A stretch of 64,000 bases of DNA from Pseudomonas citri (GTDB lineage Bacteria > Pseudomonadota > Gammaproteobacteria > Pseudomonadales > Pseudomonadaceae), in contig NZ_JAODAB010000020.1 in the NCBI RefSeq assembly GCF_025336485.1, positions 1 to 64,000 of the forward strand, given 5' to 3'. The notes under the pieces were generated by a model. That model ran no database searches. It had not been told where the DNA came from and saw only the letters and a list, made by a program, of their open reading frames with translations. Each line of letters starts with the position of its first letter. Positions within the stretch are counted from its first letter, which is position 1. The position numbers were made by a program, and so were the translations under genes. Positions 47,804 through 57,260 of this stretch are shown here, in pieces.

Positions 47804-50800
47804 GCGTTGGCTATGCCGAACTGCACTGCTTGTCGAACTTCAGTTTCCAACGGGGAGCTTCGAGTGCCCTGGAACTCTGCCGTCGAGCGAAACAACAGGG
47901 CTACCAGGCCCTGGCGATCACCGATGAGTGCACCTTGGCCGGGATTGTCCGGGCCTGGCAGGCGGCCAGGGAGCTGGAACTGCATCTGATCGTCGGCAGC
48001 GAGGTGCAGGTCGAGGACGGTCCGAAGCTGGTGTTGCTGGTGGAGAACCTGGAAGGCTATCAAGCCTTGTGCCGGCTGATCACCCGCGCCCGGCGGCGCA
48101 GCGAGAAGGGGCGCTATCGCCTTGTGCGCGAGGACTTCGACGAGCCCTTGCCAGGGTTGCTGGCGCTGTGGGTACCCGAGGGCCAGGATGCCGAGGCACA
48201 CGGGCGCTGGCTCCAGCAGCACTTTGCCGGGCGACTGTGGTTGGCGGTCCAGCTGCATTGCGGGCAGGACGACCGGCGCCGGCTGACGGACTTGCTGGCC
48301 CTGGCCGGGCGCTTGAATCTTCCAGCCGTGGCCAGTGGCGATGTGCACATGCACGTGCGTGGCCGGCGCGCCTTGCAGGACACCATGACCGCCATTCGTC
48401 ACCACGTCACGGTGGCCGAGGCCGGCCAGCGCCTGCACCCCAACGGCGAGCGTCACCTGCGCAGCCGCCAGGATCTGGCCGAGCTCTACCCGCAGGCCTT
48501 GCTCGACGAAACCCTGGTCATCACCCAGCGGTGCACCTTCGACCTTGGGCAGTTGCGCTATCAATACCCGCGCGAGCTGGTGCCCGAGGGGCATGACCCG
48601 GCGTCCTGGCTGCGCGAGCTGACCGAGCGCGGCATGCGCCAGCGCTGGGAGAACGGCGTGGAGGACAAGGTCCGGCGACAGATCAACGATGAATTGGCGT
48701 TGATCGCCGAGCTGGGCTACGACAGTTATTTCCTCACTGTGCAAGACATCGTCAGGTTCGCCCGCGAACGCAGCATTCTCTGCCAGGGCCGAGGCTCGGC
48801 GGCTAACTCGGCAGTGTGTTACGCCTTGGGCATCACCGAAATCGATCCGGGTTGTACCAACCTGTTGTTCGAGCGTTTCCTGTCCCGAGAGCGCAATGAG
48901 CCGCCGGACATCGACGTCGACTTTGAGCACGACCGGCGCGAGGAAGTGCTGCAGTACGTGTTCCAGCGCTACGGTCGTCATCGTGCGGCCTTGACGGCCG
49001 TGGTCAGCAGTTACCACGGCGCCGGGGCGGTGCGTGATGTGGCCAAGGCCCTGGGCCTGCCGCCGGACCAGGTCAATGCACTGGCCGATTGTTGTGGCCG
49101 CTGGAGCGACGAGGCGCCGCCGGTGGAGCGCTTGCGCGAAGGCGGTTTCGACCCGGACAGCCCGGTGTTGCGCCGGGTGTTGAGCCTGACCCAACAGTTG
49201 ATCGGTTTTCCCCGGCACCTGTCCCAGCACCCGGGGGGCTTCGTGATTTCCGAGCAACCCCTGGACACCCTGGTGCCGGTGGAAAACGCCGCCATGGCCG
49301 AGCGCACCATCATCCAGTGGGACAAGGACGACCTGGACGCGGTCGGGCTGCTCAAGGTGGATGTCCTGGCCCTGGGCATGCTCAGCGCGATTCGTCGCTG
49401 TTTCGATCTGATCGAGCACTACCGAGGCCAGCGCTATACCCTGGCGACGTTGCCCAAGGAAGACCCGGCGACCTACCAGATGATCTCGCGTGCCGACACC
49501 ATCGGTGTGTTCCAGATCGAGTCGCGGGCGCAGATGTCGATGTTGCCGCGCCTCAAACCCGGGACGTTCTACGATCTGGTCATCGAGGTGGCGATCGTGC
49601 GGCCCGGGCCGATCCAGGGCGGGATGGTGCATCCGTACCTGCGGCGCAGAAACAAGGAAGAGGAGGTGACGTACCCTTCTCAAGCGCTGGAGCAAGTGCT
49701 CAAGCGCACCTTGGGTGTGCCCTTGTTCCAAGAGCAGGTGATGCAGATCGCCATCGTCGCGGCCGATTACACCCCTGGCGAAGCGGACCAGTTGCGGCGC
49801 TCCATGGCTGCCTGGAAACGCCACGGCGGCTTGGAACCCCATCGCGAACGCCTGGCGCAGGGGATGAAGAAAAATGGCTACACCGCAGAGTTCGCCGCGC
49901 AAATCTTCGAACAGATCAAGGGGTTCGGCGACTATGGTTTTCCCGAGTCCCATGCCGCCAGCTTCGCCTTGCTGACCTACGCCAGCAGCTGGCTCAAATG
50001 CCACGAACCGGCGGCCTTCGCCTGTGCCCTGATCAATAGCTGGCCGATGGGGTTCTACAGCCCGGACCAGATTCTCCAGGATGCCCGCCGACATCGTTTG
50101 CAGATCCGTCCGGTGGACGTGCGCGCCAGCGGCTGGGATTGCAGCCTTGAACCCATCGAAGGCCGGCAGCCGGCGATCCGCATGGGGCTGCGCATGATCA
50201 AGGGCTTTCGCGAAGAAGAGGCTGCGCGTATCGAAGAAGCCCGCCGGCAGCGGGCTTTCACTGACGTGGCCGACCTGGGCGAGCGCGCCCGGCTCGATGC
50301 CCGCGCCCAGGAGCAACTGGCCGATGCCGGTGCCTTGCAGGGGTTGGCCGGTGATCGCCATCGTGCCCGCTGGGAAGTCGCCGGGGTGCAGAAACAATTG
50401 GGTTTGTTCGCCGGTTTGCCGAGCCAGGAAGAACCGCCCGTGACCCTGCCCACACCCACGCTTGGGGAAAACCTGTTCGCCGACTACGCCACGCTCGGCA
50501 CGACGCTGGGCCCCCATCCGCTGGCGCTGCTGCGCCCTGAACTGCGCGCCCGGCGCTGCCGCAGCTCACGGGAATTGCAGGGCGTGGAGCACGGTCGCAA
50601 CGTCAGTGTCGCCGGGCTGGTCACCGGCCGCCAGCGTCCGGGCACGGCCAGCGGCGTGACCTTCGTCACCCTGGAAGACGAGTTCGGCAACCTCAACGTG
50701 GTGGTCTGGCGCGACCTGGCCGAGCGCCAGCGCAAGGTCTTGGTGGGCTCGCAATTGCTCAGGGTCGACGGACGTTGGGAAAGCGTCGGCGACGTGCGCC

Positions 50801-50877
50801 ACCTGATCGCCGGGCGCTTGAGCGACCTGACCGGGCTGTTGGCGGGGATCGACGTGCGCAGCCGGGATTTTCGCTAG
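47800..50877 (+). CDS. dnaE2: error-prone DNA polymerase DnaE2 (ImuC)
   Basis: 1025 aa from the ATG at 47800, which overlaps the imuB stop (ATGA). PHP domain at the N-terminus, Pol III alpha palm with GRGSAANSAVCYALG and the catalytic PDIDVDFEHDRR, helix-hairpin-helix and OB-fold (GVTFVTLEDEFGNLNVVVW) at the C-terminus. It lacks the extreme C-terminal tau-binding region of DnaE1. Translesion synthesis with ImuA/ImuB under LexA2 control. Antisense frames of up to 922 codons are shadows of it. Confidence 0.95.
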   Translation: MSVGYAELHCLSNFSFQRGASSALELCRRAKQQGYQALAITDECTLAGIVRAWQAARELELHLIVGSEVQVEDGPKLVLLVENLEGYQALCRLITRARRRSEKGRYRLVREDFDEPLPGLLALWVPEGQDAEAHGRWLQQHFAGRLWLAVQLHCGQDDRRRLTDLLALAGRLNLPAVASGDVHMHVRGRRALQDTMTAIRHHVTVAEAGQRLHPNGERHLRSRQDLAELYPQALLDETLVITQRCTFDLGQLRYQYPRELVPEGHDPASWLRELTERGMRQRWENGVEDKVRRQINDELALIAELGYDSYFLTVQDIVRFARERSILCQGRGSAANSAVCYALGITEIDPGCTNLLFERFLSRERNEPPDIDVDFEHDRREEVLQYVFQRYGRHRAALTAVVSSYHGAGAVRDVAKALGLPPDQVNALADCCGRWSDEAPPVERLREGGFDPDSPVLRRVLSLTQQLIGFPRHLSQHPGGFVISEQPLDTLVPVENAAMAERTIIQWDKDDLDAVGLLKVDVLALGMLSAIRRCFDLIEHYRGQRYTLATLPKEDPATYQMISRADTIGVFQIESRAQMSMLPRLKPGTFYDLVIEVAIVRPGPIQGGMVHPYLRRRNKEEEVTYPSQALEQVLKRTLGVPLFQEQVMQIAIVAADYTPGEADQLRRSMAAWKRHGGLEPHRERLAQGMKKNGYTAEFAAQIFEQIKGFGDYGFPESHAASFALLTYASSWLKCHEPAAFACALINSWPMGFYSPDQILQDARRHRLQIRPVDVRASGWDCSLEPIEGRQPAIRMGLRMIKGFREEEAARIEEARRQRAFTDVADLGERARLDARAQEQLADAGALQGLAGDRHRARWEVAGVQKQLGLFAGLPSQEEPPVTLPTPTLGENLFADYATLGTTLGPHPLALLRPELRARRCRSSRELQGVEHGRNVSVAGLVTGRQRPGTASGVTFVTLEDEFGNLNVVVWRDLAERQRKVLVGSQLLRVDGRWESVGDVRHLIAGRLSDLTGLLAGIDVRSRDFR

Positions 50878-51204
50878 GGTTTGTAGGAAAAATTCCTGCG
50901 CGATGATCATGCTGCGTTGAAACAGGCTCGTGCACGAGTCCGATCGGATTGCCCAGCGACAACCCGTCAAGCCGGACGCGACCCTGGTCGTTCCTCGCTT
51001 GTTTTCGTTTTGCCTGCCTTCTTGTCGTTTCTGATCAATGGAGAGTGGCGTGCAGGCAAAGGTTTGATTGGAACGCTCGCCGTTACGACGAACGGTCACC
51101 GCTGGTCGGATTGCCAGTCGACAGAACCCGGTCGGCAAGGCCATCCTGATCATCGACGAGAACTGTGAAGGTGTCTGCCATCGTTCCACCAGAGGAGGTG
51201 TTCC
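50878..51204. other. intergenic region downstream of dnaE2
   Basis: About 330 bases without a recognised gene. A short dyad TAGGAA-AAA-TTCCTG follows the dnaE2 stop. The region before 51205 holds the ydcH ribosome binding site AGAGGAGG. Confidence 0.5.
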
Positions 51205-51441
51205 ATGCCGGTGTCCCACGATTTGTTCCAGGATCTCAAATACACAAAGGATCACATCCAGCAAAAACGTAGCGAGGATCCAAGGCTCGACTCGTTACTT
51301 CACAAATACTCCCAGCTTGATGCCGAAGTGGTCGATGCCGAAAGGCCGGCCTCGGCCGCCTTGCCCAACGATGCCCTGGAAACGCTCAAGAAGAAGCGAT
51401 TGCTGGTCAAAGACGAAATCGTGGCGCAGTTGCAGAAATAA
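51205..51441 (+). CDS. YdcH/DUF465 family small protein
   Basis: 78 aa behind a strong AGAGGAGG. Coiled-coil helical pattern with HKYSQLDAEVVDAE and the conserved LKKKRLLVKDEIVAQL, the DUF465 signature. Small cytoplasmic helical protein of unknown function, often stress- or envelope-associated in proteobacteria. Confidence 0.85.
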   Translation: MPVSHDLFQDLKYTKDHIQQKRSEDPRLDSLLHKYSQLDAEVVDAERPASAALPNDALETLKKKRLLVKDEIVAQLQK

Positions 51442-51471
51442 TCGTAAGGCCGGTCTGTAGCCTGCTTGCAG

Positions 51472-51508
51472 CGAAGGGCTTTTCGTACAAAACCTAGGGA
51501 GCCCTTCG
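51472..51508. terminator. hairpin between convergent ydcH and LysR
   Basis: CGAAGGGCT (51472-51480) and AGCCCTTCG (51500-51508) with a 19-base loop. No long T-tract follows, so it may be a weak bidirectional terminator. Confidence 0.4.
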
Positions 51509-51519
51509 TTGCACAAGCT

Positions 51520-52383
51520 TCAACCCAGTGGATCCCAGCGTTGCGACCAATCGCTGCCGGCCTGGACAATCTCGCGCAGTACCTCGAACGCCTGCTGCAG
51601 CACGGCTGAATCCCGGTCGCGGGAGTAGACCAGGTACGTCGGGTAATTGAATTCCGGCGCCTTGGGCACCCGTTCCAGGATGCCGCTGTCCAGGTAGCTC
51701 TGCACGACCCGGGTGCGGAAATAGCCACTGCCGCCGTTTTCCAGGATGTACTGCAACGCCAGGGGACCGAGATTGAAGGTCACGGCAGCCTTCGCCTTGT
51801 CCGGCAGGGCGGTGTCGTGCTGGCGTCGGAAGTCGCTGCTCCAGTCGATATACACGTAGGGCTCGGGGCGGGCGGGCAGGCGAACCAGGATGAGTTTTTC
51901 TTCGAGCAACTGCTCCACTTGCAGCCGTGGCCAATATTCGGGCTGGTACACCACCGCCGCATCGAGCAGGCCCAACTCCAGTTGTTGCAGCAGCTTTTCA
52001 CCGTCGCGGATGTCCATGCGCAGGGCGTGGCCGGGAATCGTGCGGCGCAGCGCCCCGGCCCAGGCGAGCATCAAGGGGTTGCACAGGCTGACCTCGCCAC
52101 CGAGGTGCAGGACGTTGCGATAGCCTTCAGGCAATGGCAGGTCGCGACGGGCGGCTTCCCAGGTCTGCACGAGTTGATTGGCATAGACCACGAAGGCTTC
52201 GCCGTCGGCGGTCAGGCGCGCACCGGCACGGTTACGCACGAACAGCGCGCAGCCGAGCTGGCTTTCGAGCTTCTGGACGCGGGCGGTAATGGCGGTCTGG
52301 GTGACATGCAATTTGTCGGCTGCCGCGGCGAGGCTGCCATGACGGACGATTTCCAGGAAGGTGCGGGCGAGGTCGATGTCCAT
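51520..52383 (-). CDS. LysR family transcriptional regulator
   Basis: 287 aa. Helix-turn-helix (LAAAADKLHVTQTAITARVQKLE, about 18-40) and effector domain (about 88-280). It has no divergent partner operon; upstream is the terminator of the SCP2 gene. Targets unknown. Confidence 0.9.
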   Translation of the reverse strand: MDIDLARTFLEIVRHGSLAAAADKLHVTQTAITARVQKLESQLGCALFVRNRAGARLTADGEAFVVYANQLVQTWEAARRDLPLPEGYRNVLHLGGEVSLCNPLMLAWAGALRRTIPGHALRMDIRDGEKLLQQLELGLLDAAVVYQPEYWPRLQVEQLLEEKLILVRLPARPEPYVYIDWSSDFRRQHDTALPDKAKAAVTFNLGPLALQYILENGGSGYFRTRVVQSYLDSGILERVPKAPEFNYPTYLVYSRDRDSAVLQQAFEVLREIVQAGSDWSQRWDPLG

Positions 52384-52468
52384 GTTCGGGCCGATGCGGG
52401 GGAAGCGGGCATTGTAAGAGCTGGGAGGCTTCGCCGATACCGCGAGGGAATCCTGGGGAGCAAAAACA

Positions 52469-52494
52469 CGAATCCCGCCAACGGGCGGGATTCG
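52469..52494 (-). terminator. terminator of the SCP2-like gene
   Basis: CGAATCCCGCC (52469-52479) and GGCGGGATTCG (52484-52494), a perfect 11-base stem with a 4-base loop; on the minus strand it is followed by GTGTTTTT. A TTTT also lies on the plus side. Confidence 0.88.
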
Positions 52495-52534
52495 TTTTAC
52501 AGCCGCAAAGCCTGCGCGGAGCGCAAGCGCCGTC

Positions 52535-52849
52535 TCAGCCTGGGAACAGCTCGGACAGTTTCATGGCCAGCATCATGTTGCCTTCGGTGGTCAGCTTGCC
52601 GCCCATGAACGCTTGCATGCCGTCGGTCTCGCCGCTGACGATGCCGTCGAGGGTTTCACCGCTCATCACCAGGGTCACCTGCGCGTCCGGGTTTTCGCCT
52701 TCCAGCAGTTCACAGGTCTTGTCCTTGACGACCAGCGAGAAATGCTTGTCATCGTCGATGCGGAAACCGAATACCAGCTCCAGGCCCTCGGCTGCATCTG
52801 GGTTGAACTTGGCTTTCATGGCTTGTACGGCGTCGGCTACGGAGGTCAT
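52535..52849 (-). CDS. SCP2 sterol-binding domain protein
   Basis: 104 aa, the usual size for a stand-alone SCP2 domain. The core VFGFRIDDDKHFSLVVKDK and the motif ETDGMQAFMGGKLTTEGNMMLAMKL match the family. These bind lipids or acyl-CoA nonspecifically. It is followed by a strong terminator. A specific ligand cannot be inferred. Confidence 0.9.
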   Translation of the reverse strand: MTSVADAVQAMKAKFNPDAAEGLELVFGFRIDDDKHFSLVVKDKTCELLEGENPDAQVTLVMSGETLDGIVSGETDGMQAFMGGKLTTEGNMMLAMKLSELFPG

Positions 52850-52901
52850 GGTTTCGTTCCTTATTTGGGTGGTACAACAAGGGTCTACAGTAATCCGGGA
52901 C

Positions 52902-53612
52902 TCAGCGAAAGGTGATGAGGTCCGGGGTCTTCAGCAGTTGCAGGTGTACATGACTGTTGAAGGAAGCCAGGGCCACCTCGCGCCCCCTGAACTTCAGTTG
53001 GTTGAGCGAGGTGTTGACGATTTGCCAGTTCAATTCGAAGGCTTGGCGGGCAGGCACTTGAGTGATCAGGTGGAGCAAGGCGGTGATGGTGCCGCCGGAG
53101 GTGAACACGGCGACTTTCTGGGTGTTGTCGGCCTGTTCCAGGATGCGGTGCAGGCCGGCCTGGACCCGCTCGACGAAACCCTGCCAGCTTTCCAGCCCGG
53201 GCGGGTCATAGCGGCCGCTGAGCCAGCGTTCGATGATCAAGACGAAGAGACGTTGGAATTCGGCGCGGTTCTGTGCGGCGTTGCGCAGGATATCCAGCGC
53301 TTCGGGTTCTTCTGAAAGCATGTCCGGAACCAGGGCGCGGATCACCGCATCGGCATCGAACTCGTTGAAGGCGCTGTCGATCTCCAGCTCGGGAACTGGC
53401 AGGCCGGCGACGGACATCCGGTCCAGCGCACCGGTGGCGGTGTCTTGCTGGCGGCGCAGGTCGCCCGAGAGGCAGCGATCGAAGACGATTCCGAGTGCGG
53501 CCAGATGGTCGCCCAGCACCTGCGCCTGGCGCACGCCGTTGGGCGACAGGACATCGTAATCGTCCGCGCCGAAGGAGGCCTGGCCATGTCGAATCAGGTA
53601 GATACTGCCCAC
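52902..53612 (-). CDS. histidine phosphatase family protein (phosphoglycerate mutase-like)
   Basis: 236 aa from a GTG at 53612; the longer ATG frame (to 53675) adds residues before the conserved strand and is less likely, but no good ribosome site marks either. The catalytic RHG lies at residues 8-10 (YLIRHGQAS) and the second His in VAVFTSGGTITAL is partly replaced (the canonical H is read as SGG here), so activity is worth checking. Substrate unknown. Confidence 0.85.
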   Translation of the reverse strand: MGSIYLIRHGQASFGADDYDVLSPNGVRQAQVLGDHLAALGIVFDRCLSGDLRRQQDTATGALDRMSVAGLPVPELEIDSAFNEFDADAVIRALVPDMLSEEPEALDILRNAAQNRAEFQRLFVLIIERWLSGRYDPPGLESWQGFVERVQAGLHRILEQADNTQKVAVFTSGGTITALLHLITQVPARQAFELNWQIVNTSLNQLKFRGREVALASFNSHVHLQLLKTPDLITFR

Positions 53613-53862
53613 GTCCGCGTCGTCCCGGTACGTTGAAGTTCTGGCGAGGTTATGAGGATGGCGGTGAGCTGTCAATGAAAAAACATACGCTTGTTTGAAA
53701 TGCTTGTTCTAGTCCTGCCAAGGTCTCCGGAATAGGGCAACCGGCAGGGGAGCACCCAGGTAACCGCAGGTTTCTTGGCTGGCCGGGAGGCAGGCGCATG
53801 GGTATGCTGGAGGCGTTAGGTGTCCGCCTTCGAGCGGCGTTTTGAATTGATTAGGAGTCATC

Positions 53863-54894
53863 GTGGAGTTCTTCATCGAATACGCCAGTTTTCTGGCCAA
53901 GACCGTGACACTGGTGATCGCCATCCTGGTGGTCCTGGCCAGTTTTGCTGCGCTGCGCAGCAAAGGGCGGCGCAAGTCGACCGGCCAGTTGCAGGTGAGC
54001 AAACTCAACGATTTCTATAAAGGGCTTCGTGAACGTCTGGAGCAGACGCTGCTGGACAAGGACCAGCTCAAGGCCCTGCGCAAGACCCAAGGTAAGGCTG
54101 AAAAGGCCGAAAAGAAACAGAAGGCCAAGCCGGCGGCCAAGTCCCGGGTGTTCGTGCTGGATTTCGACGGCGACATCAAGGCTTCCGCCACTGAGAGCCT
54201 GCGCCATGAGATCACGGCGCTGCTGACTCTGGCGACCCCCAAGGATGAGGTGGTGCTGCGTCTGGAAAGTGGTGGCGGCATGGTCCACAGCTATGGCCTG
54301 GCCTCTTCGCAACTGGCGCGAATCCGTCAGGCCGGCGTGCCCTTGACGGTTTGCATCGACAAGGTCGCGGCCAGTGGTGGCTACATGATGGCGTGCATCG
54401 GCGAGAAGATCATCAGCGCCCCCTTTGCCGTTCTGGGCTCGATCGGCGTGGTTGCACAGTTGCCCAACGTCAACCGGCTGCTGAAGAAACACGACATCGA
54501 TTTCGAGGTGCTGACGGCCGGTGAATACAAGCGCACGCTGACGGTGTTCGGCGAAAATACCGAGAAGGGTCGGGAAAAATTCCAGGAAGACCTGGACATC
54601 ACCCATAAGCTGTTCAAGAACTTCGTTGCCAGCTACCGCCCGCAACTGGCTATCAACGAAGTGGCGACCGGTGAAGTCTGGCTGGGTGTCGCGGCGTTGG
54701 ACAAAGGCCTGGTGGACGAACTCAAGACCAGCGACGAATACCTGGCCGAACGGGCCAAAGGCGCCGAGCTGTATCACCTGCATTACGCGGAGCGCAAAAG
54801 CCTGCAAGAACGCATCGGCATGGCGGCCAGCGGCTCGGTGGATCGCGTGCTGCTCAATTGGTGGAGCCGCCTGACCCAGCAGCGGTTCTGGTAA
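53863..54894 (+). CDS. sohB: inner-membrane serine protease SohB
   Basis: 343 aa from a GTG at 53863 behind AGGAG. An N-terminal membrane helix (about 10-32), a Lys-rich linker (about 60-93), then the S49/SppA-type protease domain with Ser171 (KVAASGGYM) and Lys223 (GEYKRTLTV) as the catalytic dyad. It degrades periplasmic or membrane peptides. It is followed by REP-like DNA and an IS110 element. Confidence 0.92.
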   Translation: MEFFIEYASFLAKTVTLVIAILVVLASFAALRSKGRRKSTGQLQVSKLNDFYKGLRERLEQTLLDKDQLKALRKTQGKAEKAEKKQKAKPAAKSRVFVLDFDGDIKASATESLRHEITALLTLATPKDEVVLRLESGGGMVHSYGLASSQLARIRQAGVPLTVCIDKVAASGGYMMACIGEKIISAPFAVLGSIGVVAQLPNVNRLLKKHDIDFEVLTAGEYKRTLTVFGENTEKGREKFQEDLDITHKLFKNFVASYRPQLAINEVATGEVWLGVAALDKGLVDELKTSDEYLAERAKGAELYHLHYAERKSLQERIGMAASGSVDRVLLNWWSRLTQQRFW

Positions 54895-54929
54895 TACCTC
54901 CAGTCGGGCCATCGATGCAAGCTGACCCA

Positions 54930-54960
54930 CCGCCTTCGCGCAAGCGTTGCTCCCACAGGT
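54930..54960 (+). repeat. REP half next to the IS110 element
   Basis: Contains CGCGCAAGCGTTGCTCCCACA, the right half of a P. fluorescens REP. It lies just left of the IS110 transposase gene, consistent with insertion at or next to a REP. Confidence 0.55.
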
Positions 54961-54969
54961 TTTCCGGGT

Positions 54970-56280
54970 GCTCTCAGATCCGGAGTCCACCCAGGTCCGC
55001 TAATGAGATGGCTACCCCCGCCGTCCCCTGTGAACGCCCACTAAGCTTTCACAGGGGGATCTACCGGAGACCGCCGTCATGAACAAAGTAGCTCTTGTCG
55101 CCATCGATCTTGGAAAGCTCACCTTTCACGTACATGAGCAAGATGATCACGGGCATCCGCTTCTGCGCAAAAAATTTAAGCGAGTGGAACTCCTCCAACA
55201 TCTGGCAAATCTCGAACCGTGCATCGTCGTGATGGAAGCTTGTGGCGGGGCCCATTTCATGGCGCAAGAAGTCACCAAGTTAGGGCATTCACCCAAACTG
55301 ATAGCGCCTCATCTCGTACGCCCTTATGTGAAAAGCAACAAAAATGATTTCGCCGATGCCGAGGCGATCTGCGAGGCCGCCAGTCGTCCCACGATGCGCT
55401 TTGTCCCCGTTAAAAACCAGACTCAGCAGGCGCTGGCAATGCTCAACTCGGTCCGCGACTCGCTCATCAAGGACCGCACGGCGACCGTCAATCGGATTCA
55501 TGCCGCGTTTCTGGAAGTCGGCGTCAGCCTGACTCCAGGCTATAAATCGCTCAAGGACATACCGGTTCTGTTGGAAGCAAGTTCCTTTCACGGGCTCATC
55601 CGCAAACTCCTGGCGGACTTGTACGAGCACTACCTCTACCTCAATCTGCGTATCAAGGGGTTGGACAAGGAGATCGATTGCCAGGCCGCTGGAGACGATC
55701 TGGCTTCCCGTCTGATGACAATGCCGTGCGTGGGGCCGATCACCTCCAGCGTCCTGGCTGCCGAGATGGGGGACGGTAAGCAATTCAAATGTGGGCGAGA
55801 CTTCTCAGCGTCAATTGGATTGGTCCCCAAACAACACTCAACGGGCGGGCGGACGGTACTTTTGGGCATCAGCAAACGTGGCGATCGAAATCAAAGGCGC
55901 TTGTTCGTCCAGTGTGCCCAGACGTATGTGAACAGGCTGGATCGACAGGAAGGGAAGTTGGCCGATTGGGTTCGCAAGCTCCTGGCCAGCCACCGTCACC
56001 GCAACCTTGTGGTCTGTGCTCTGGCTAACAAGTTCGCGAGGATCGCCTGGTCGATTGCGGCAAACCACACGGTATTCGATGCAGGGCCAAGCGCGATGAA
56101 CGCTTGACCCTGCTGTTACCCGAGCACCACCCACCTGGTTTTGCGATGCTGAATAACAGATGACATGAACGGCTAACCGGCCTGACGAATACCCTGGGCT
56201 CCCACACGGCTGCAAGGCCGTCCCACTAATCAGGATCGTCGGGCATCGAATTCTCATCGGGGCGCGGGGACAAAACTCCC
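54970..56280 (+). mobile_element. IS110-family insertion sequence (ends approximate)
   Basis: One transposase gene with about 100 bases of non-coding DNA upstream (hairpin CCCCTGTGA at 55025-55033 with TCACAGGGG at 55049-55057) and about 170 downstream. IS110 elements lack clear terminal inverted repeats and make no simple target duplication, so the ends cannot be fixed by eye. They carry a non-coding region that encodes a bridge RNA guiding insertion. Confidence 0.55.
55079..56107 (+). CDS. IS110-family transposase
   Basis: 342 aa. The N-terminal RuvC-like DEDD domain starts AIDLGKLTF (D9), with E in VVMEACGG and acidic residues in KNDFADAEAICEAA. The C-terminal Transposase_20 domain holds the catalytic Ser region (FSASIGLVPKQHSTGG). 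It appears intact, so the element may still be mobile. The upstream hairpin may be part of its leader or bridge RNA. Confidence 0.93.
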   Translation: MNKVALVAIDLGKLTFHVHEQDDHGHPLLRKKFKRVELLQHLANLEPCIVVMEACGGAHFMAQEVTKLGHSPKLIAPHLVRPYVKSNKNDFADAEAICEAASRPTMRFVPVKNQTQQALAMLNSVRDSLIKDRTATVNRIHAAFLEVGVSLTPGYKSLKDIPVLLEASSFHGLIRKLLADLYEHYLYLNLRIKGLDKEIDCQAAGDDLASRLMTMPCVGPITSSVLAAEMGDGKQFKCGRDFSASIGLVPKQHSTGGRTVLLGISKRGDRNQRRLFVQCAQTYVNRLDRQEGKLADWVRKLLASHRHRNLVVCALANKFARIAWSIAANHTVFDAGPSAMNA

Positions 56281-56446
56281 GACTCAGACGCCGGATAGAT
56301 GAAAGCAAGCCAAACATGCATCAAAGACAGTATTGCAGAAAAGGGGGTAACCATAGATGTGGGAGCGGTGAAAAATGGGTATAAAAAAACGCCGCTTGCC
56401 CTTCGCAGGACAAGCGGCGTTTTTCTGCGCGTGGCGCGGGTGAAGA
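56108..56446. other. IS110 right flank and fabI terminator region
   Basis: About 340 bases without a gene. The left part (to about 56280) is the non-coding end of the IS110 element. TGTGGGAGC at 56359-56367 may be a REP remnant. The fabI terminator is at 56385-56424. Confidence 0.5.
56385..56424 (-). terminator. fabI terminator
   Basis: ACGCCGCTTG and CAAGCGGCGT arms flanked by A- and T-runs (56385-56398 and 56411-56424), about 20 bases after the fabI stop on the minus strand. It ends the yej-fabI operon. Confidence 0.93.
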
Positions 56447-57241
56447 TTACTCTTCGATGCTGCCCATGGCGGTGGTGTTGAAGCCGCCATCCACGTACAT
56501 GATTTCACCGCTGATGCCCGACGCCAGGTCCGAGCACAGGAAGGCGCCGGCGTTGCCAACTTCTTCGATGGTGACGTTGCGACGCAGTGGGGTTTGCGCT
56601 TCGTTGGCTGCCAGCATCTTGCGGAAGTTCTTGATGCCGGAAGCGGCGAGGGTGCGGATGGGACCGGCCGATACGCAGTTGACGCGGGTGCCGTCCGGGC
56701 CCAGGGAGCCGGCCAGGTAACGTACGCCGGCTTCCAGGGAGGCTTTGGCCATGCCCATGACGTTGTAGTTCGGCATGGTGCGCTCGGCGCCCAGGTACGA
56801 CAGGGTCAGCAGGCTGCCGTTGCGGCCCTTCATCATTTCGCGACCGGCCTTGGCCAGGGCCACGAAGCTGTAGGCGCTGATGTCGTGGGCAATGCGGAAA
56901 CCGTCACGGGTGGTGGCTTCGGTGAAGTCGCCGTCCAGTTGGTCGCCCGGGGCGTAGCCCACGGAGTGCACGATGCAGTCCAGGCCGTCCCACTTCTTGC
57001 TCAGTTCTTCGAAGACCTTGGCGATTTCTTCATCGCTGGCCACGTCGCACGGGAAGCACAGCTCAGGGCTCGAACCCCAGCCTTGTGCGAACTCTTCGAC
57101 ACGACCCTTGAGTTTGTCGTTCTGATAAGTGAAGGCAAGCTCAGCGCCCTCGCGATGCATGGCGGCGGCGATGCCGGATGCGATGGACAGCTTGCTGGCG
57201 ACACCGACGATTAGTACGCGCTTACCGGCGAGAAAACCCAT
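56447..57241 (-). CDS. fabI: enoyl-[acyl-carrier-protein] reductase
   Basis: 264 aa from the ATG at 57241; a longer frame starts in the yejF end. Short-chain dehydrogenase fold with catalytic Tyr159 and Lys166 (Y-x6-K; Tyr149 also present). It reduces trans-2-enoyl-ACP with NADH in fatty acid synthesis and is the triclosan target. Nineteen bases follow yejF, so it is probably co-transcribed with the yej genes. Confidence 0.95.
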   Translation of the reverse strand: MGFLAGKRVLIVGVASKLSIASGIAAAMHREGAELAFTYQNDKLKGRVEEFAQGWGSSPELCFPCDVASDEEIAKVFEELSKKWDGLDCIVHSVGYAPGDQLDGDFTEATTRDGFRIAHDISAYSFVALAKAGREMMKGRNGSLLTLSYLGAERTMPNYNVMGMAKASLEAGVRYLAGSLGPDGTRVNCVSAGPIRTLAASGIKNFRKMLAANEAQTPLRRNVTIEEVGNAGAFLCSDLASGISGEIMYVDGGFNTTAMGSIEE

Positions 57242-57260
57242 GTGTTGCTCCTCTTTCAGG

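Noticed and set aside
47749..50517. Minus-strand open frame of about 922 codons across dnaE2.
   Set aside because: Antisense shadow of dnaE2, whose motifs are complete on the plus strand.
53650..53862. Possible fatty-acid regulator (PsrA-like) site before sohB.
   Set aside because: The AAAC/GTTT elements are not correctly spaced or symmetric.
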